Source: Echinarachnius parma
Lineage: Eukaryota; Echinodermata; Echinoidea; Clypeasteroida; Echinarachniidae
Reading direction: 5' to 3'
Assembly (NCBI GenBank): GCA_037951105.1
Contig: JBAMJV010003081.1
Location: 178,632 to 242,631 of the forward strand
Length of the DNA stretch: 64,000 bases
Shown: one piece after another, positions 26,365 through 39,085 of the stretch
Numbering within the stretch: position 1 is the stretch's first letter
Layout of the letters: each line of letters starts with the position of its first letter
Translations under genes and position numbers: made by a program
Notes under the pieces: model-generated
The model's input: the letters and a program-made list of their open reading frames with translations, nothing else
Told to the model about the DNA's origin: nothing
The model's database searches: none

Positions 26365-28195
26365 AGGCGCCGGAAGTGGGGGGGCAGGGGGGGCGGCCGC
26401 CCCCCCAATCCAAAAAGTGGGGGGGCAAAACACGTTTTTGCCCCCCCAAAAAGCCCCCCCCCCCCCTCAAAAAAAGGAAGAAAAAAGAAAGAAAGAAAGA
26501 AAAAGGAAAATAACAAATTAAATGAATCAGCCAATACTTGTTAATTCTAACGTTTTAAAACTGAGTTATTCATCCATTGAACATTTTCGCTGCGCGCTTT
26601 GCGCGCAAACAAATTATCTCAGTTTGTTGTGTAACTTGCATTTGGTACTACGTCTGGGGTGGGTTTTTCTGTACCCGTCCACGTACTTCCTGTGTAGGCT
26701 GTTATTGCTCTGCTGTTTGTGTGACGTGCACCAAATCGCACCATTACAAGTAAATAAATGCAAAATCTTCCCCGTGGGAGGGGGATACTCCTCCCAAACC
26801 CTCCTCTTCTGGCTCTGCCCCAGCCCTCGGTCGCTTCGCTCCCTCTGGACTAATTTTTCAGTTTTAGGCTATGATGTTGGATCATACAAATGGGGCATAT
26901 GGTTTATGTTTTTATGCACCATATTGCACCATTTCAAGTATATACAGGCCAAAACTTCCCTGTGGGAGGGGGATACCCCCTCCCAACCCCCTGGCTCTGC
27001 CCCAGCCCTCGGTCACTTCGCTACCTTGGGACTCGTTCTTGGCTGTAAGCTATATGTTGTTGGATCATACATAATGTGGCATGTGGTTTATGTTTTATGC
27101 ACCAGATTGCACCATTTCAAATATGAAAATGCAAATTCTTCCCCGTAGGAGGGGGATACCCCCTCCCAAAGCCTCCCCTCTGGCTCTGCCCCAGCCCTCG
27201 GTCGCTTCGCTCCCTCGGGACTCATTTTTAGCTGAAAGTTATGATCATACAAATGTGGCATATGGTTTATGTTTTTATGCCCCAGATTGCATCATTTCAA
27301 GTTTTAAAATGCAAAATCTTCCCCTTGGGAGGGGATACCCCCTCCCAAACCTTCCCCCCTCTGGCTCTTCCACAGCCCTCGGTCGCTTCGCTCCCTCGGG
27401 ACTCTTTTTTGGCTGTAAGCTATGATGTTGGATCATACAAATGTGGCATATGGTTTATGTTTTTATGCACCATATTGCACCATTTCAAGTATATACAGGC
27501 CAAATCTCCCCCGTGGGAGGGGGATACCCCCTCCCAACCCCCTGGCTCTGCCCCAACCCTCGGTCACTTCGCTACCTTGGGACTCATTCTTTGCTGTAAG
27601 CTATGTTGTTGGATCATACATAATGTGGCATGTGGTTTATGTTTTATGCACCAGATTGCACCATTTCAAATATGAAAATGCAAATTCTTCCCCGTGGGAG
27701 GGGGATACCCCCTCCCAAACCCTCCCCTTAGGCTCTGCCCCAGCCCTCGGTCGCTTCGCTCCCTCGGGACTTATTTTTAGCTGAAAGTTATGATGTTGGA
27801 TCATACAAATGTGGCATATGGTTTATGTTTTTATGCCCCAGATTGCATCATTTCAAGTTTTAAAATGCAAAATCTTCCCCGTGGGAGGGGATACCCCCTC
27901 CCAAACCTTCCCCCCCCCCCCCCTCTGGCTCTTCCACAGCCCTCGGTCGCTTCGCTCCCTCGGGACTCTTTTTTGGCTGTAAGCTATGTTGTTGGATCAT
28001 GTTTTGATGCAGCAGATTGCAGCACAATTTCAAGTCCAAAAATGCAAAAGCTCCCTTGACCGTGGGAGGGGAGGGGGGGGGGGGGGGGGGGGTGGCAACC
28101 CTGTGAGTGTGGTCGGGCATGAGCCCCTAAACACATAAATCGTGAGCCCCATTCGGGTTTTGCCCCCCCAATCCAAAACTGCTTCCGGCGCGCCT
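26365..28195. mobile_element. non-autonomous element with AGGCGCCGGAAG ends and internal 185-bp tandem repeats
   Basis: The left end is AGGCGCCGGAAGTGGGGGGG and the right end is the inverse (CTTCCGGCGCGCCT), with GCAT on both sides as a possible target duplication. Near each end are poly-G/poly-C stretches and the block CCCCCCCAATCCAAAA. Between about 26755 and 28060 lie about seven tandem copies of a 180-190-bp unit containing CCCTCGGTCGCTTCGCTCCC, GGATCATACAAATGTGGCAT and a GGGAGGGGGATACCCCCTCCC hairpin. Unit types alternate so that about 370-560-bp super-units can be seen. The long frames across this region come from the repeat and show no protein-level constraint. Confidence 0.75.
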
Positions 28196-28395
28196 GCATA
28201 ATACATGTAGGTACTATTGCATACACATTCCACTTCAACCGAGACCCTATTATACACCTTGGTAAACAGTGCTCAGCATAGTGGATTAAATGTCATGCTG
28301 AAGGACAATAATTTCTAATCTGATCTACCAATTCAAATGAAGCTAGGTACAAATGACAAGGGCAGATGTGAGAACAAGATTGTGGTGATTGTTAA

Positions 28396-29157
28396 CCCTA
28401 TTCCCATTGGGTTATTTTGGTCACTTGAGTCCATTAGGGGGGGGGGGGGGGGCCATTTTGGCCCCCCCCCCTCAAATCTCGGCAACGAATGGACCGATCG
28501 ACTTGAAAATTGGCACATACGTAAAACAAGTCAAGAAGAATACGAATTTGAAGAAAAAATAAATTTTAGACCATTATTTTTTTTGTTTATTAATTAACAT
28601 TTTGAATATGCGCATTTTTTCTGTAAAAATACTTTCAAATTATGTAATTCATCATATCCATGTGTTTTCTGGTGATAAAATATATCACTAATTTGCATAA
28701 ATTATGCAAATATGCAAATTAGTATTCCCGATTTACCCACATTGTTTTCATTCTTATGTATTTTATTGTTTTTATTGTTTTGTTTTTTTAAAAGTTTTTT
28801 TTACAAGAATTTATCTCTGAAGTGTATGAATTGAACTAATAACAAAGAAATAATCCAAATTATAATTCAATGTAACAATTATAACAGACTGAGTTTACAT
28901 GGCATCTGATATATGAATTACATGTACATAGAAACCTGTACAAAAATTGCATTTTTTTGCGACGGTTGAGCAATTATCGACCTCTAAAATCAGTTCTACA
29001 TGTCCGACCGGGGTGAATTATATATCAAAACATGCGGGAGACTTGAGAGAAAAAAGTCATGAAGTTTGAACGTGAAATTCCAATCGGTCTAGATGCACGT
29101 CGAAAAAAATGACAGGGGGGGGGGGGGCCAAAATGTCCCCCCCTAATGGTATTAGGG
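28396..29157. mobile_element. TTAA-flanked MITE with poly-G/poly-C hairpins
   Basis: Flanked by TTAA (28392-28395, 29158-29161), with ends CCCTATTCCCATTGGG and CCTAATGGTATTAGGG. Just inside each end is a run of about 14-17 G, a short spacer containing CCATTTTGG or CCAAAATG, and a run of C, forming a G/C hairpin. The interior is A+T-rich without a coding frame. Related elements sit in each 1.88-kb tandem unit. Confidence 0.75.
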
Positions 29158-29243
29158 TTAAGATAAGGTGTTGCCATAGTAATTGACTAACCCAATTTTT
29201 CCTCGAAAAATCTTGCAAGTTTTGTGGACATTAAAATGAAACC

Positions 29244-29932
29244 TGGGGGTGCATTCTGAAAACTGTATTTTCTTTTGTATTACCTTGTCATAAGTCCATA
29301 CAATTCCATATAAGTCCATGACAATACACAGCTAAAATTGTCATAAATTAGTATTCTTTAAAACTGGCATAAGGGTATCATTTCTTTCCCTTTGTTACAA
29401 AATGTTTATTTGCCTCTTCAGCCAATCAAAATGGGGTTAAATTGCGTATGCATTGCATGTTTTTGAATGCCCGCATTTATCTAGCTTCGCGCAGAAATGC
29501 AATTTTTAATTAACTTTCAAGAAATTTATATTTGTTGTCAAAGAAATATATATATTTTTTTTAAGTATAAGAATTTCGTATGGTTAGATTTTCAATGGAT
29601 TTTCTCCCCCTTACTCTCATTGTCTAACTTTTTTCATTTACACACACTCACGCACGCAACATACATAGAGAGCCCTTCAAAATCTCAATTAAATGTCATT
29701 ACATGGTTTTAAACAAGATATTACAAAAGAAAAGATAGCCCCATAGTAGCATCAGCATATATACGTACAATTTGCGCAATCGTGCTTACAAAGGTGCGCC
29801 AGCTGATCATAGGGGTCAACAAACTTCCAGAGACAATACAAAAGTTATGATAGTTCTCAGAATACCGGTTTTGTCATAAGCCTTTAAGATAATACACTTT
29901 TTGAGAAAAAACCAGTTTTCAGAATACACCCT
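29244..29932. mobile_element. MITE with TGCATTCTGAAAAC-type ends
   Basis: Left end GGGGGTGCATTCTGAAAACT; right end the inverse (AGTTTTCAGAATACACCC). Inner arms with CTTGTCATAAG motifs also pair. No transposase. Same end type as 25854-26021. Confidence 0.6.
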
Positions 29933-30405
29933 CTGGTACACATAACCATCATGTGAAAATGTACACGACTTGTCAATTGTATGGTATCGAAAAGGGCATT
30001 GTCATGGTAACAGCAAGTGACAAAAGGATATGCCATTTATTGGGAAAAACCTTGTCACTTGTGAAGGGAAAGTTTTTACAGTATACAGTATTCTTATAAA
30101 ACTTGGCATGCAAGTGATGCAGTGGTCAATGTGTTGATGAGGGGGTATTAGGTGATATTTGTTATTTTTCACTACTATATATATGTAAAAATAAAGAAAT
30201 ATAAAGTCAAAATTCAATGGTTGTTATAGTTCCATTTATTGTGTAGTAATGAGGAGCACTTCAGTCACACATATGTAATCATATGGATATATGCTTGGAT
30301 ACAGCAATCAACATTTTACAGAAATATTAGGTACAAATCCATACAGACCAAATAACAAAATAAGTCTTATTTCTACATACACTACAAACTAGTTTCATAC
30401 AACAA
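29933..30405. other. A+T-rich spacer without gene
   Basis: Nothing recognisable beyond short simple repeats. It may include the 3' untranslated tail of the L1-like LINE to its right. Confidence 0.4.
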
Positions 30406-31117
30406 TCAACATTTCACAGAGATATCAGGTACATAATTATATACATATAAAACACTAGAAAGAGAGAACAGATCCATACAGACCATGAGTAACAACGAAT
30501 GTAAAAACTGCATAATACATTCAATTGCTTTGTGCAGTTTCTTTCGGTATTTAATTCCATAGATTTCTTCCACAATAGCTGACACTTTTCTTTTCAAGAA
30601 AGTAAACGGCATATTGATATTCCACAAAGAAATGTTCTAAAAGTAACCTGAACTTCAATAAAAAGTGTGTTTTAAATAACCAAAGGATGATAGTTTGATT
30701 GTACATGTAAATAAAACATTTACGGTGTAATTCACTAAGGTGTGTTTTCTTACAAATTTAAAGGTACACCTTTTTCCCCTCCATAGGGCATTTATTGGTA
30801 ACACACAAAACAAGACTAAACATAGCAGGACATTACAAGCATATCATATTAACAAAACAAAAATAATGAATGAACCATAAATGAACCGTCGTACAATAGC
30901 TTTGTATAAATTTAACTAATTAAACAATATCAGAAAACATACTTTTCAAGGATGACCATTTTTTATCAAAATATTTACTATGACCTTTCAAACTGTATAT
31001 ATATATATTTTTCATTTTTATAATATGAAATTAACAGGTATGTTATTCACTAGTTTATTTCGAAATATTATTTGCTTACTAACGAGCAATAAACAGTTCA
31101 TTGCTTCTATTATTTAA

Positions 31118-31557
31118 AGGGGTAGTACAGTTTTGGTAAGGCTGAACTTTAGTAACAAGTAAAAAGCCCGTTATCATTCAAAAAGAGCCATTAAAACACA
31201 AGAGGGCGCTTTCTTAAGAGGCATTGGTTTCTACAATTTTTCATACAAAATTATGCATGTGATGTTTTATTGAAATAATGATTAAATAGAGAGATCAAAA
31301 CGCTTTTGACAATTTTTGAAAAAGTGCAAGCATTTTTATATTTTTTGAAAAAATCATCTAAATTTTTGGGCCCCAAATAATTATAAGATCAGATATATTT
31401 ATTGATATTTCACCCGTTTCCGAGTCGATTTTGGCCAAATAAAGTTTATTCTGCCATTAAAATTGCATGTTCTCTAAAATTCGACACTCAGTTTTTCATT
31501 ACCTCACAAAAAAATTGTGATGTGCAGCGCCCTCTCTACCAAAACTAAACTACCCCT
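31118..31557. mobile_element. TTAA-flanked palindromic MITE (AGGGGTAG family), reverse orientation
   Basis: A 440-bp copy with ends AGGGGTAGTACAGTTTTGGT and CCAAAACTAAACTACCCCT, flanked by TTAA on both sides. It is inserted in the L1-like LINE remnant and runs in the opposite orientation to the 23557 copy. Confidence 0.85.
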
Positions 31558-31562
31558 TTAAA

Positions 31563-32070
31563 TAGGGCTGAGTCCAAACGGATGGACATCCGATATCCGA
31601 CCGTGAAGGTCGGATACCGGATACAAATTTTTGGATACGAGTATCCGAAAAAAAAAAATTTAAATCCCCATTCGATAGATTCGATCAGAAAATGGCACAT
31701 TGAACCCTGCTTATCTATTGCTAAAGTTAAAAGTAAATGTATTTTACATAAATTACAAATAAACAAAACAAATAATAAACCAAAGGTAAGAGGATTAATA
31801 TACAAGTGGTATAGTGAGAGCCAAATTTAGAAGAATATATGAAGAGATATCAAAATATTTCATCTTGACAGCAGTTTGTACACTAACATCGCACTGGCCT
31901 GCCGATTCTAATTGAACAAAAAACGGACAGAATATTTATATCGGATAACGATGTATTTGTTTTATTTATTTATTTATTTAATTTTTTTTTTTCTCGGATA
32001 TATTCGATATCCGACCGTTTTTACACGACTCATATTCGGTTTTTAAAATATTCGATTTGACTCAGCACTA
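31563..32070. mobile_element. hAT-type MITE with 8-bp target duplication
   Basis: Ends TAGGGCTGAGTC and GACTCAGCACTA are inverted repeats, and both flanks carry the 8-bp repeat CCTTTAAA (31555-31562, 32071-32078). Inner arms rich in CCGATATCCGACCG also pair. An 8-bp duplication and TAGNGCTG termini are typical of hAT transposons. The target is the last bases of the preceding TTAA MITE, so this insertion came second. No transposase. Confidence 0.8.
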
Positions 32071-32621
32071 CCTTTAAACCTCTTAATCCAAACAATATAT
32101 TTTAATTTGTAAAATGTATATTACATCCAGCACTTGGGTTAATCCATCTTTCTAATTCTAAATGAGTAATTGTTTCAGTATGAACAATAATTCATTTTCA
32201 ACCATATTCAATTTAGATAATATTTCGTTTGTAAACAAAATTCTATGTAATAGTGTAAATTGAAACCAACGTAAATTTACATCCAGAGTACAATTAAATA
32301 CAGGAGAACAATATTTATGCCATATGGACTCGTGAAAAATAAAGAAATAAAATTTCCATTTTTGAAAGGTTCTACACTTTTCCTTTTTTGTTGTAATAAT
32401 AAAGCATATATATGCGAGCAGCCTTTTCAAAATTGAAAGATAAGGGAAATTAAATCTAATCTTGAAGGCTGCTCCATTATCACAAAAATACCACAACGGT
32501 TATTAAAACCAGATTTAATAGCTTCACATAGGCCAAAATATTGCAAAAAATGTACTGTAATTTGGTATTTCAATTTAAATTCATTGAGTGACAAAAATGT
32601 ACCATCTTCATCTAACAAATC

Positions 32622-34506
32622 ATTAATACATATTATACCCTTTTCGTACCAAGACCTATAAAATACACACACTTTATTCACCTGAATATGGCTATTAAAC
32701 CATAGAGGCTGACAAGATATACGCGATAACTTTTAACCCTAAAAAGGCCGGGCTATTTGAGGTCTTCCTCCGGCCGGGGGGGGGGGGGCATTATGGCCCC
32801 CCCCCCTTCAGATAAGTGAAGTGTATAGAATACAATTACTTTTTTGAAAAATTCATTAATTGGCATATTTATGGTGATTTATGCAAATAAGGTCATGAAA
32901 TTCATATTTTTACCAATAAATCATATATTCTTCATAATTAAACATTGTTTTTTACTACATATGTTCTTTAGAGCATTTGGAATAATAATACGACAACAAA
33001 ATTTGGAAGAGCCAGGTTCTTCCTTATGTTTTCTATTGTTTTAAAATTTCTTATGTATTTCTTTGTTTTTTTAACTTATGTATTGTATTGTTTTTGTTGT
33101 TTATTTTATTTCTAACTATAATTCAACTATTTTGAACCCCAAAACAAACATATAAAATGTAAACAAGTCCAAATAACCAATAATGATATATCTCTTTTTA
33201 CGAAAACTGATATTTCCATATGTTTTGTACACAAATCACGAAATTGAGCGATTTTCGGGCAGACATGCATAGACAAAAGGTCATGTGACTTCGTAACGGT
33301 AGGTCCAATTTTCAAAAAAAAAAAAAAAAAATATTATGTGCAAGACCCAAAAGAAAAAAGTCACCGAGCAGCGGCGCGCCATCTTACCACGTTTTGGAGC
33401 AATCAAAACAAATCGCGAGGTGGGGGGGTGGGGGGGGGGGGGGCATTATGCCCCCCCCCCCCTCCCAGCCTTATTAGAATACTGTAGAATATTGAAAGCC
33501 ATAAACACATTTTTCCAAAACGGGTTAGTTGCAACTATTGACTTTCTTAAAAAGTGAACGTCACCGAAAGAAGAGTTTAATTTACAATGTTCAGGCATAA
33601 ATATGTATACATTAAATTATCAATAAAAAAATTTATATTGCACTTGAGTACGAGTATGTAAACATTTTAGGGTTTTGTTTGGTTTTAATTCCATTCGAAA
33701 GTTCATGGAATACAACATGTGAAATGAGAATCATTCCTTTTTGAATGCTTTGATAGTTGTAAAATTTGATTTCAAAACATTTTATTTATAAAATCGTCTA
33801 CCCAGGCGATATCGTAACTCACTGGAAAAACTCATGAAATGCTTATACAAGTGCTTGACAAAAATGACAAAAGTGTTTTTTTTTTTAAATTGTTGATGAT
33901 ATCTCTTTTTCAGTTTAACAAAACATCGCATGCACATTTTATATGAAAAATGGTTGAAACCAATGAGTTTTTAGAAAGCGCTATTTTCAATTTAACAGCT
34001 CTTTTTTTTTAATAATGATAACAGGCTTTTTACTTAGTCGTTTGTAATTGTGTATACCTTTCGAGCATGGTTGAGTTATAATTATTCGTTTGTAATGTAA
34101 TGGCGCAGGTTTTGGTTACTAAAATTCAGTTTGACCAAAACCCAACTATCTCTTTAAATTCATAAGTTTGTTTCAATGAAACAACATTTCTGCACGTCTC
34201 ATTTCTAAAATGAGGACAATAATTCAGCCATTAACCCTTCCACATAATAACCATTTTGGCCTAAATCCTTGATTAGCCATCTTACCTGTTTAAAGCTAAC
34301 CTCAGTTTTCAAAACGATTTGGAGAGATGACCATACAACACTCCATAACATTGTGGACATTAATATTGGTTTTCATATTAATTCAAGAAATATCTGGATT
34401 TTTCTCAAGTCGACAACACGTATTTTATTTCTACCAATAAACATATAATGGTCACAAACGAAGGAACATCTACCAATAAACATATAATGGTCACAAACGA
34501 AGGAAC
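32622..34506. repeat. tandem segmental copy 1 of 3 (about 1.88 kb)
   Basis: The unit runs from ATTAATACATATTATACCC to the next occurrence of the same motif. It holds about 110 bp of L1-like LINE tail, a TTAA-type MITE starting at 32737 (CCCTAAAAAGGCCGGG) with two poly-G/CATTATG/poly-C hairpins, a right half of an AGGGGTAG-family MITE ending near 34156, and unassigned A+T-rich sequence. Copy 1 differs near its end by a short internal duplication around 34430-34500. Open frames in it recur in all three copies but look like shadows of repeats. Confidence 0.9.
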
Positions 34507-36387
34507 ATTAATACATATTATACCCTTTTCGTACCAAGACCTATAAAATACACACACTTTATTCACCTGAATATGGCTATTAAACCATAGAGGCTGACAA
34601 GATATACGCGATAACTTTTAACCCTAAAAAGGCCGGGCTATTTGAGGTCTTCCTCCGGCCGGGGGGGGGGGGGGGGGCATTATGGCCCCCCCCCTTCAGA
34701 TAAGTGAAGTGTATAGAATACAATTAATTTTTTGAAAAATTCATTAATTGGCATATTTATGGTGATTTATGCAAATAAGGTCATGAAATTCATATTTTTA
34801 CCAATAAATCATATATTCTTCATAATTAAACATTGGTTTTTACTACATATGTTCTTTAGAGCATTTGGAATAATAATACGACAACAAAATTTGGAAGAGC
34901 CAGGTTCTTCCTTATGTTTTCTATTGTTTTTAAAATTTCTTATGTATTTCTTTGTTTTTTTAACTTATGTATTGTATTGTTTTTGTTGTTTATTTTATTT
35001 CTAACTATAATTCAACTATTTTGAACCCCAAAACAAACATATAAAATGTAAACAAGTCCAAATAACCAATAATGATATATCTCTTTTTACGAAAACTGAT
35101 ATTTCCATATGTTTTGTACACAAATCACGAAATTGAGCGATTTTCGGGCTGACATGCATAGACAAAAGGTCATGTGACTTCGTAACGGTAGGTCCAATTT
35201 TCAAAAAAAAAAATTAAAAATATTATGTGCAAGACCCAAAAGAAAAAAGTCACCGAGCAGCGGCGCGCCATCTTACCACGTTTTGGAGCAATCAAAACAA
35301 ATCGCGAGGTGGGGGGGGGGGGGGGGCATTATGCCCCCCCCCCCCCCCTCCCAGCCTTATTAGAATACTGTAGAATATTGAAAGCCATAAACACATTTTT
35401 CCAAAACGGGTTAGTTGCAACTATTGACTTTCTTAAAAAGTGAACGTCACCGAAAGAAGAGTTTAATTTACAATGTTCAGGCATAAATATGTATACATTA
35501 AATTATCAATAAAAAAATTTATATTGCACTTGAGTACGAGTATGTAAACATTTTAGGGTTTTGTTTGGTTTTAATTCCATTCGAAAGTTCATGGAATACA
35601 ACATGTGAAATGAGAATCATTCCTTTTTGAATGCTTTGATAGTTGTAAAATTTGATTTCAAAACATTTTATTTATAAAATCGTCTACCCAGGCGATATCG
35701 TAACTCACTGGAAAAACTCATGAAATGCTTATACAAGTGCTTGACAAAAATGACAAAAGTGTTTTTTTTTTTAAATTGTTGATGATATCTCTTTTTCAGT
35801 TTAACAAAACATCGCATGCACATTTTATATGAAAAATGGTTGAAACCAATGAGTTTTTAGAAAGCGCTATTTTCAATTTAACAGCTCTTTTTTTAAAATA
35901 ATGATAACAGGCTTTTTACTTAGTCGTTTGTAATTGTGTATACCTTTCGAGCATGGTTGAGTTATAATTATTCGTTTGTAATGTAATGGCGCAGGTTTTG
36001 GTTACTAAAATTCAGTTTGACCAAAACCCAACTATCTCTTTAAATTCATAAGTTTGTTTCAATGAAACAACATTTCTGCACGTCTCATTTCTAAAATGAG
36101 GACAATAATTCAGCCATTAACCCTTCCACATAATAACCATTTTGGCCTAAATCCTTGATTAGCCATCTTACCTGTTTAAAGCTAACCTCAGTTTTCAAAA
36201 CGATTTGGAGAGATGACCATACAACACTCCATAACATTGTGGACATTAATATTGGTTTTCATATTAATTCAAGAAATATCTGGATTTTTCCCCAATTCAT
36301 GCAGGTTATGATTATAATTTCATCTCAAGTCGACAACACGTATTTTAATTCTACCAATAAACATATAATGGTCACAAATGAAGGAAC
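34507..36387. repeat. tandem segmental copy 2 of 3
   Basis: Nearly identical to copy 1. The visible differences are mainly lengths of poly-G, poly-C, poly-A and poly-T runs and a few single bases. The near identity implies recent duplication or homogenisation. Confidence 0.9.
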
Positions 36388-38280
36388 ATTAATACATATT
36401 ATACCCTTTTCGTACCAAGACCTATAAAATACACACACTTTATTCACCTGAATATGGCTATTAAACCATAGAGGCTGACAAGATATACGCGATAACTTTT
36501 AACCCTAAAAAGGCCGGGCTATTTGAGGTCTTCCTCCGGCCGGGGGGGGGGGGGGGGGGGGGGGCATTATGGCCCCCCCTTCAGATAAGTGAAGTGTATA
36601 GAATACAATTAATTTTTTGAAAAATTCATTAATTGGCATATTTATGGTGATTTATGCAAATAAGGTCATGAAATTCATATTTTTACCAATAAATCATATA
36701 TTCTTCATAATTAAACATTGGTTTTTACTACATATGTTCTTTAGAGCATTTGGAATAATAATACGACAACAAAATTTGGAAGAGCCAGGTTCTTCCTTAT
36801 GTTTTCTATTGTTTTAAAATTTCTTATGTATTTCTTTGTTTTTTTAACTTATCATTGTATTGTATTGTTTTTGTTGTTTATTTTATTTCTAACTATAATT
36901 CAACTATTTTGAACCCCAAAACAAACATATAAAATGTAAACAAGTCCAAATAACCAATAATGATATATCTCTTTTTACGAAAACTGATATTTCCATATGT
37001 TTTGTACACAAATCACGAAATTGAGCGATTTTCGGGCTGACATGCATAGACAAAAGGTCATGTGACTTCGTAACGGTAGGTCCAATTTTCAAAAAAAAAA
37101 ATTAAAAATATTATGTGCAAGACCCAAAAGAAAAAAGTCACCGAGCAGCGGCGCGCCATCTTACCACGTTTTGGAGCAATCAAAACAAATCGCGAGGTGG
37201 GGGAGGGGGGGGGGGGGGGCATTATGCCCCCCCCCCTCCCCTCCCAGCCTTATTAGAATACTGTAGAATATTGAAAGCCATAAACACATTTTTCCAAACG
37301 GGTTAGTTGCAACTATTGACTTTCTTAAAAAGTGAACGTCACCGAAAGAAGAGTTTAATTTACAATGTTCAGGCATAAATATGTATACATTAAATTATCA
37401 ATAAAAAAATTTATATTGCACTTGAGTACGAGTATGTAAACATTTTAGGGTTTTGTTTGGTTTTATTCCATTCGAAAGTTCATGGAATACAACATGTGAA
37501 ATGAGAATCATTCCTTTTTGAATGCTTTGATAGTTGTAAAATTTGATTTCAAAACATTTTATTTATAAAATCGTCTACCCAGGCGATATCGTAACTCACT
37601 GGAAAAACTCATGAAATGCTTATACAAGTGCTTGACAAAAATGACAAAAGTGTTTTTTTTTTTTTATTGTTGATGATATCTCTTTTTCAGTTTAACAAAA
37701 CATCGCATGCACATTTTATATGAAAAATGGTTGAAACCAATGAGTTTTTAGAAAGCGCTATTTTCAATTTAACAGCTCTTTTTTTTTTTTAATGATAACA
37801 GGCTTTTTACTTAGTCGTTTGTAATTGTGTATACCTTTCGAGCATGGTTGAGTTATAATTATTCGTTTGTAATGTAATGGCGCAGGTTTTGGTTACTAAA
37901 ATTCAGTTTGACCAAAACCCAACTATCTCTTTAAATTCATAAGTTTGTTTCAATGAAACAACATTTCTGCACGTCTCATTTCTAAAATGAGGACAATAAT
38001 TCAGCCATTAACCCTTCCACATAATAACCATTTTGGCCTAAATCCTTGATTAGCCATCTTACCTGTTTAAAGCTAACCTCAGTTTTCAAAACGATTTGGA
38101 GAGATGACCATACAACACTCCATAACATTGTGGACATTAATATTGGTTTTCATATTAATTCAAGAAATATCTGGATTTTTCCCCAATTCATGCAGGTTAT
38201 GATTATAATTTCATCTCAAGTCGACAACACGTATTTTAATTCTACCAATAAACATATAATGGTCACAAATGAAGGAACAT
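36388..38280. repeat. tandem segmental copy 3 of 3
   Basis: Nearly identical to copy 2. Its right edge stops at GAAGGAACAT, where the sequence diverges into unrelated DNA. The poly-G run near 36542 is the longest of the three. Confidence 0.9.
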
Positions 38281-38429
38281 TAGTTGAATTATCTCGAAAT
38301 TAAACAATGTTCAGCAGAAATTAGCTTGTCGTTGGCTTCACTTGGCGGCATCGAAGATCGAACTTCAAATAAACCGCAAAGCCCCACTTCTCCTTTTATT
38401 CGCCTTTAGAATATAGACAGGTGTTTTAA

Positions 38430-39085
38430 AGGGGCCCTGCGAACCAAATGCATGTTGACCTCTGTTCATCTGTATTAGTGTACACATTCAATATTTGTAA
38501 ACGGTTTGACCCAAATATGTTTTGTATATTTTTAAACATGTTATCATTTATTTGTCTTCATGTTGCTAAGCCCCACCTCCTAAAAAAACCCTCCAGAGCA
38601 AATTCTATTGTTGACCTGCAGTGACATCATTTGTCAATCACTGGTCAGCTACCATGAGATTAACAAAAGATGAAAGTACAAAAAGAACATCCACACAAAA
38701 GCATGCCCTGCATACCTCCATGCAATAGCTTAGATGGTGCTTTTCTTCTGACATAGCAACAGCTATTGTAATTGAAGTTGTGTGAGTTGGTATTCTATTC
38801 AACCGTGTGATGCTATTGTGATTAGCCTAATCTTTTTGTACTTTCATCTTTTGTTAATCTCATGGTAGCTGACCAGTGATTGACAAATGATGTCACTGCA
38901 GGTCAACAATAGAATTTGCTCTGGAGCGTTTTTTAGGAGGTGGGGCTTAGCAACATGAAGACAAATAAATGATAAAATGTTTAAAAATATACAAAACATA
39001 TTTGGGTCAAACCGTTTACAAATATTATATGTGTGCACTAATACAGATGAACAGAGGTCAACATGTATTTGGGTTGCAGGGCCCT
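38430..39085. mobile_element. TTAA-flanked foldback MITE (GGGGCCCTGCGAACC ends)
   Basis: TTAA at 38426-38429 and 39086-39089. Ends AGGGGCCCTGCGAACCAAAT and GGGTTGCAGGGCCCT are inverses. The arms pair over most of their roughly 300 bp, for example the block with TGACATCATTTGTCAATCAC and its complement near 38880. No coding frame. Confidence 0.8.

Larger units (their letters stand above)
30406..32736 (-). mobile_element. L1-like LINE polymerase C-terminal remnant, split by nested insertions
   Basis: On the minus strand, 32681-32427 reads CVFYRSWYEKGIICINDLLD then EDGTFLSLNEFK, and 32496-32158 reads RTFQKWKFYFFIFHESIWHK then CTLDVNLRWFQFTLLHRILF then TNEILSKLNMVE. Both are characteristic of the region behind the reverse transcriptase in L1/Tx1-type elements. 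The block at 30406-30627 (NINMPFTFLKRKVSAI) is the extreme C terminus. The parts are in different frames and separated by the insertions at 31118-31557 and 31563-32070, so the copy is dead. The upstream reverse-transcriptase core is absent. Confidence 0.7.

Noticed and set aside
26522-28120. Overlapping frames of 60-208 codons with internal protein repeats
   Set aside because: They follow the 185-bp DNA repeat, occur in all frames and both strands, and contain no recognisable domain.
32844-38303. Frames repeated three times (starting MKNSLIGIFMV, MKIGPTVTKSH, MCKTQKKKVTEQ, MISHLTCLKLTS)
   Set aside because: Their repetition comes from the recent tandem triplication, not from selection; each lies across MITE or LINE debris.
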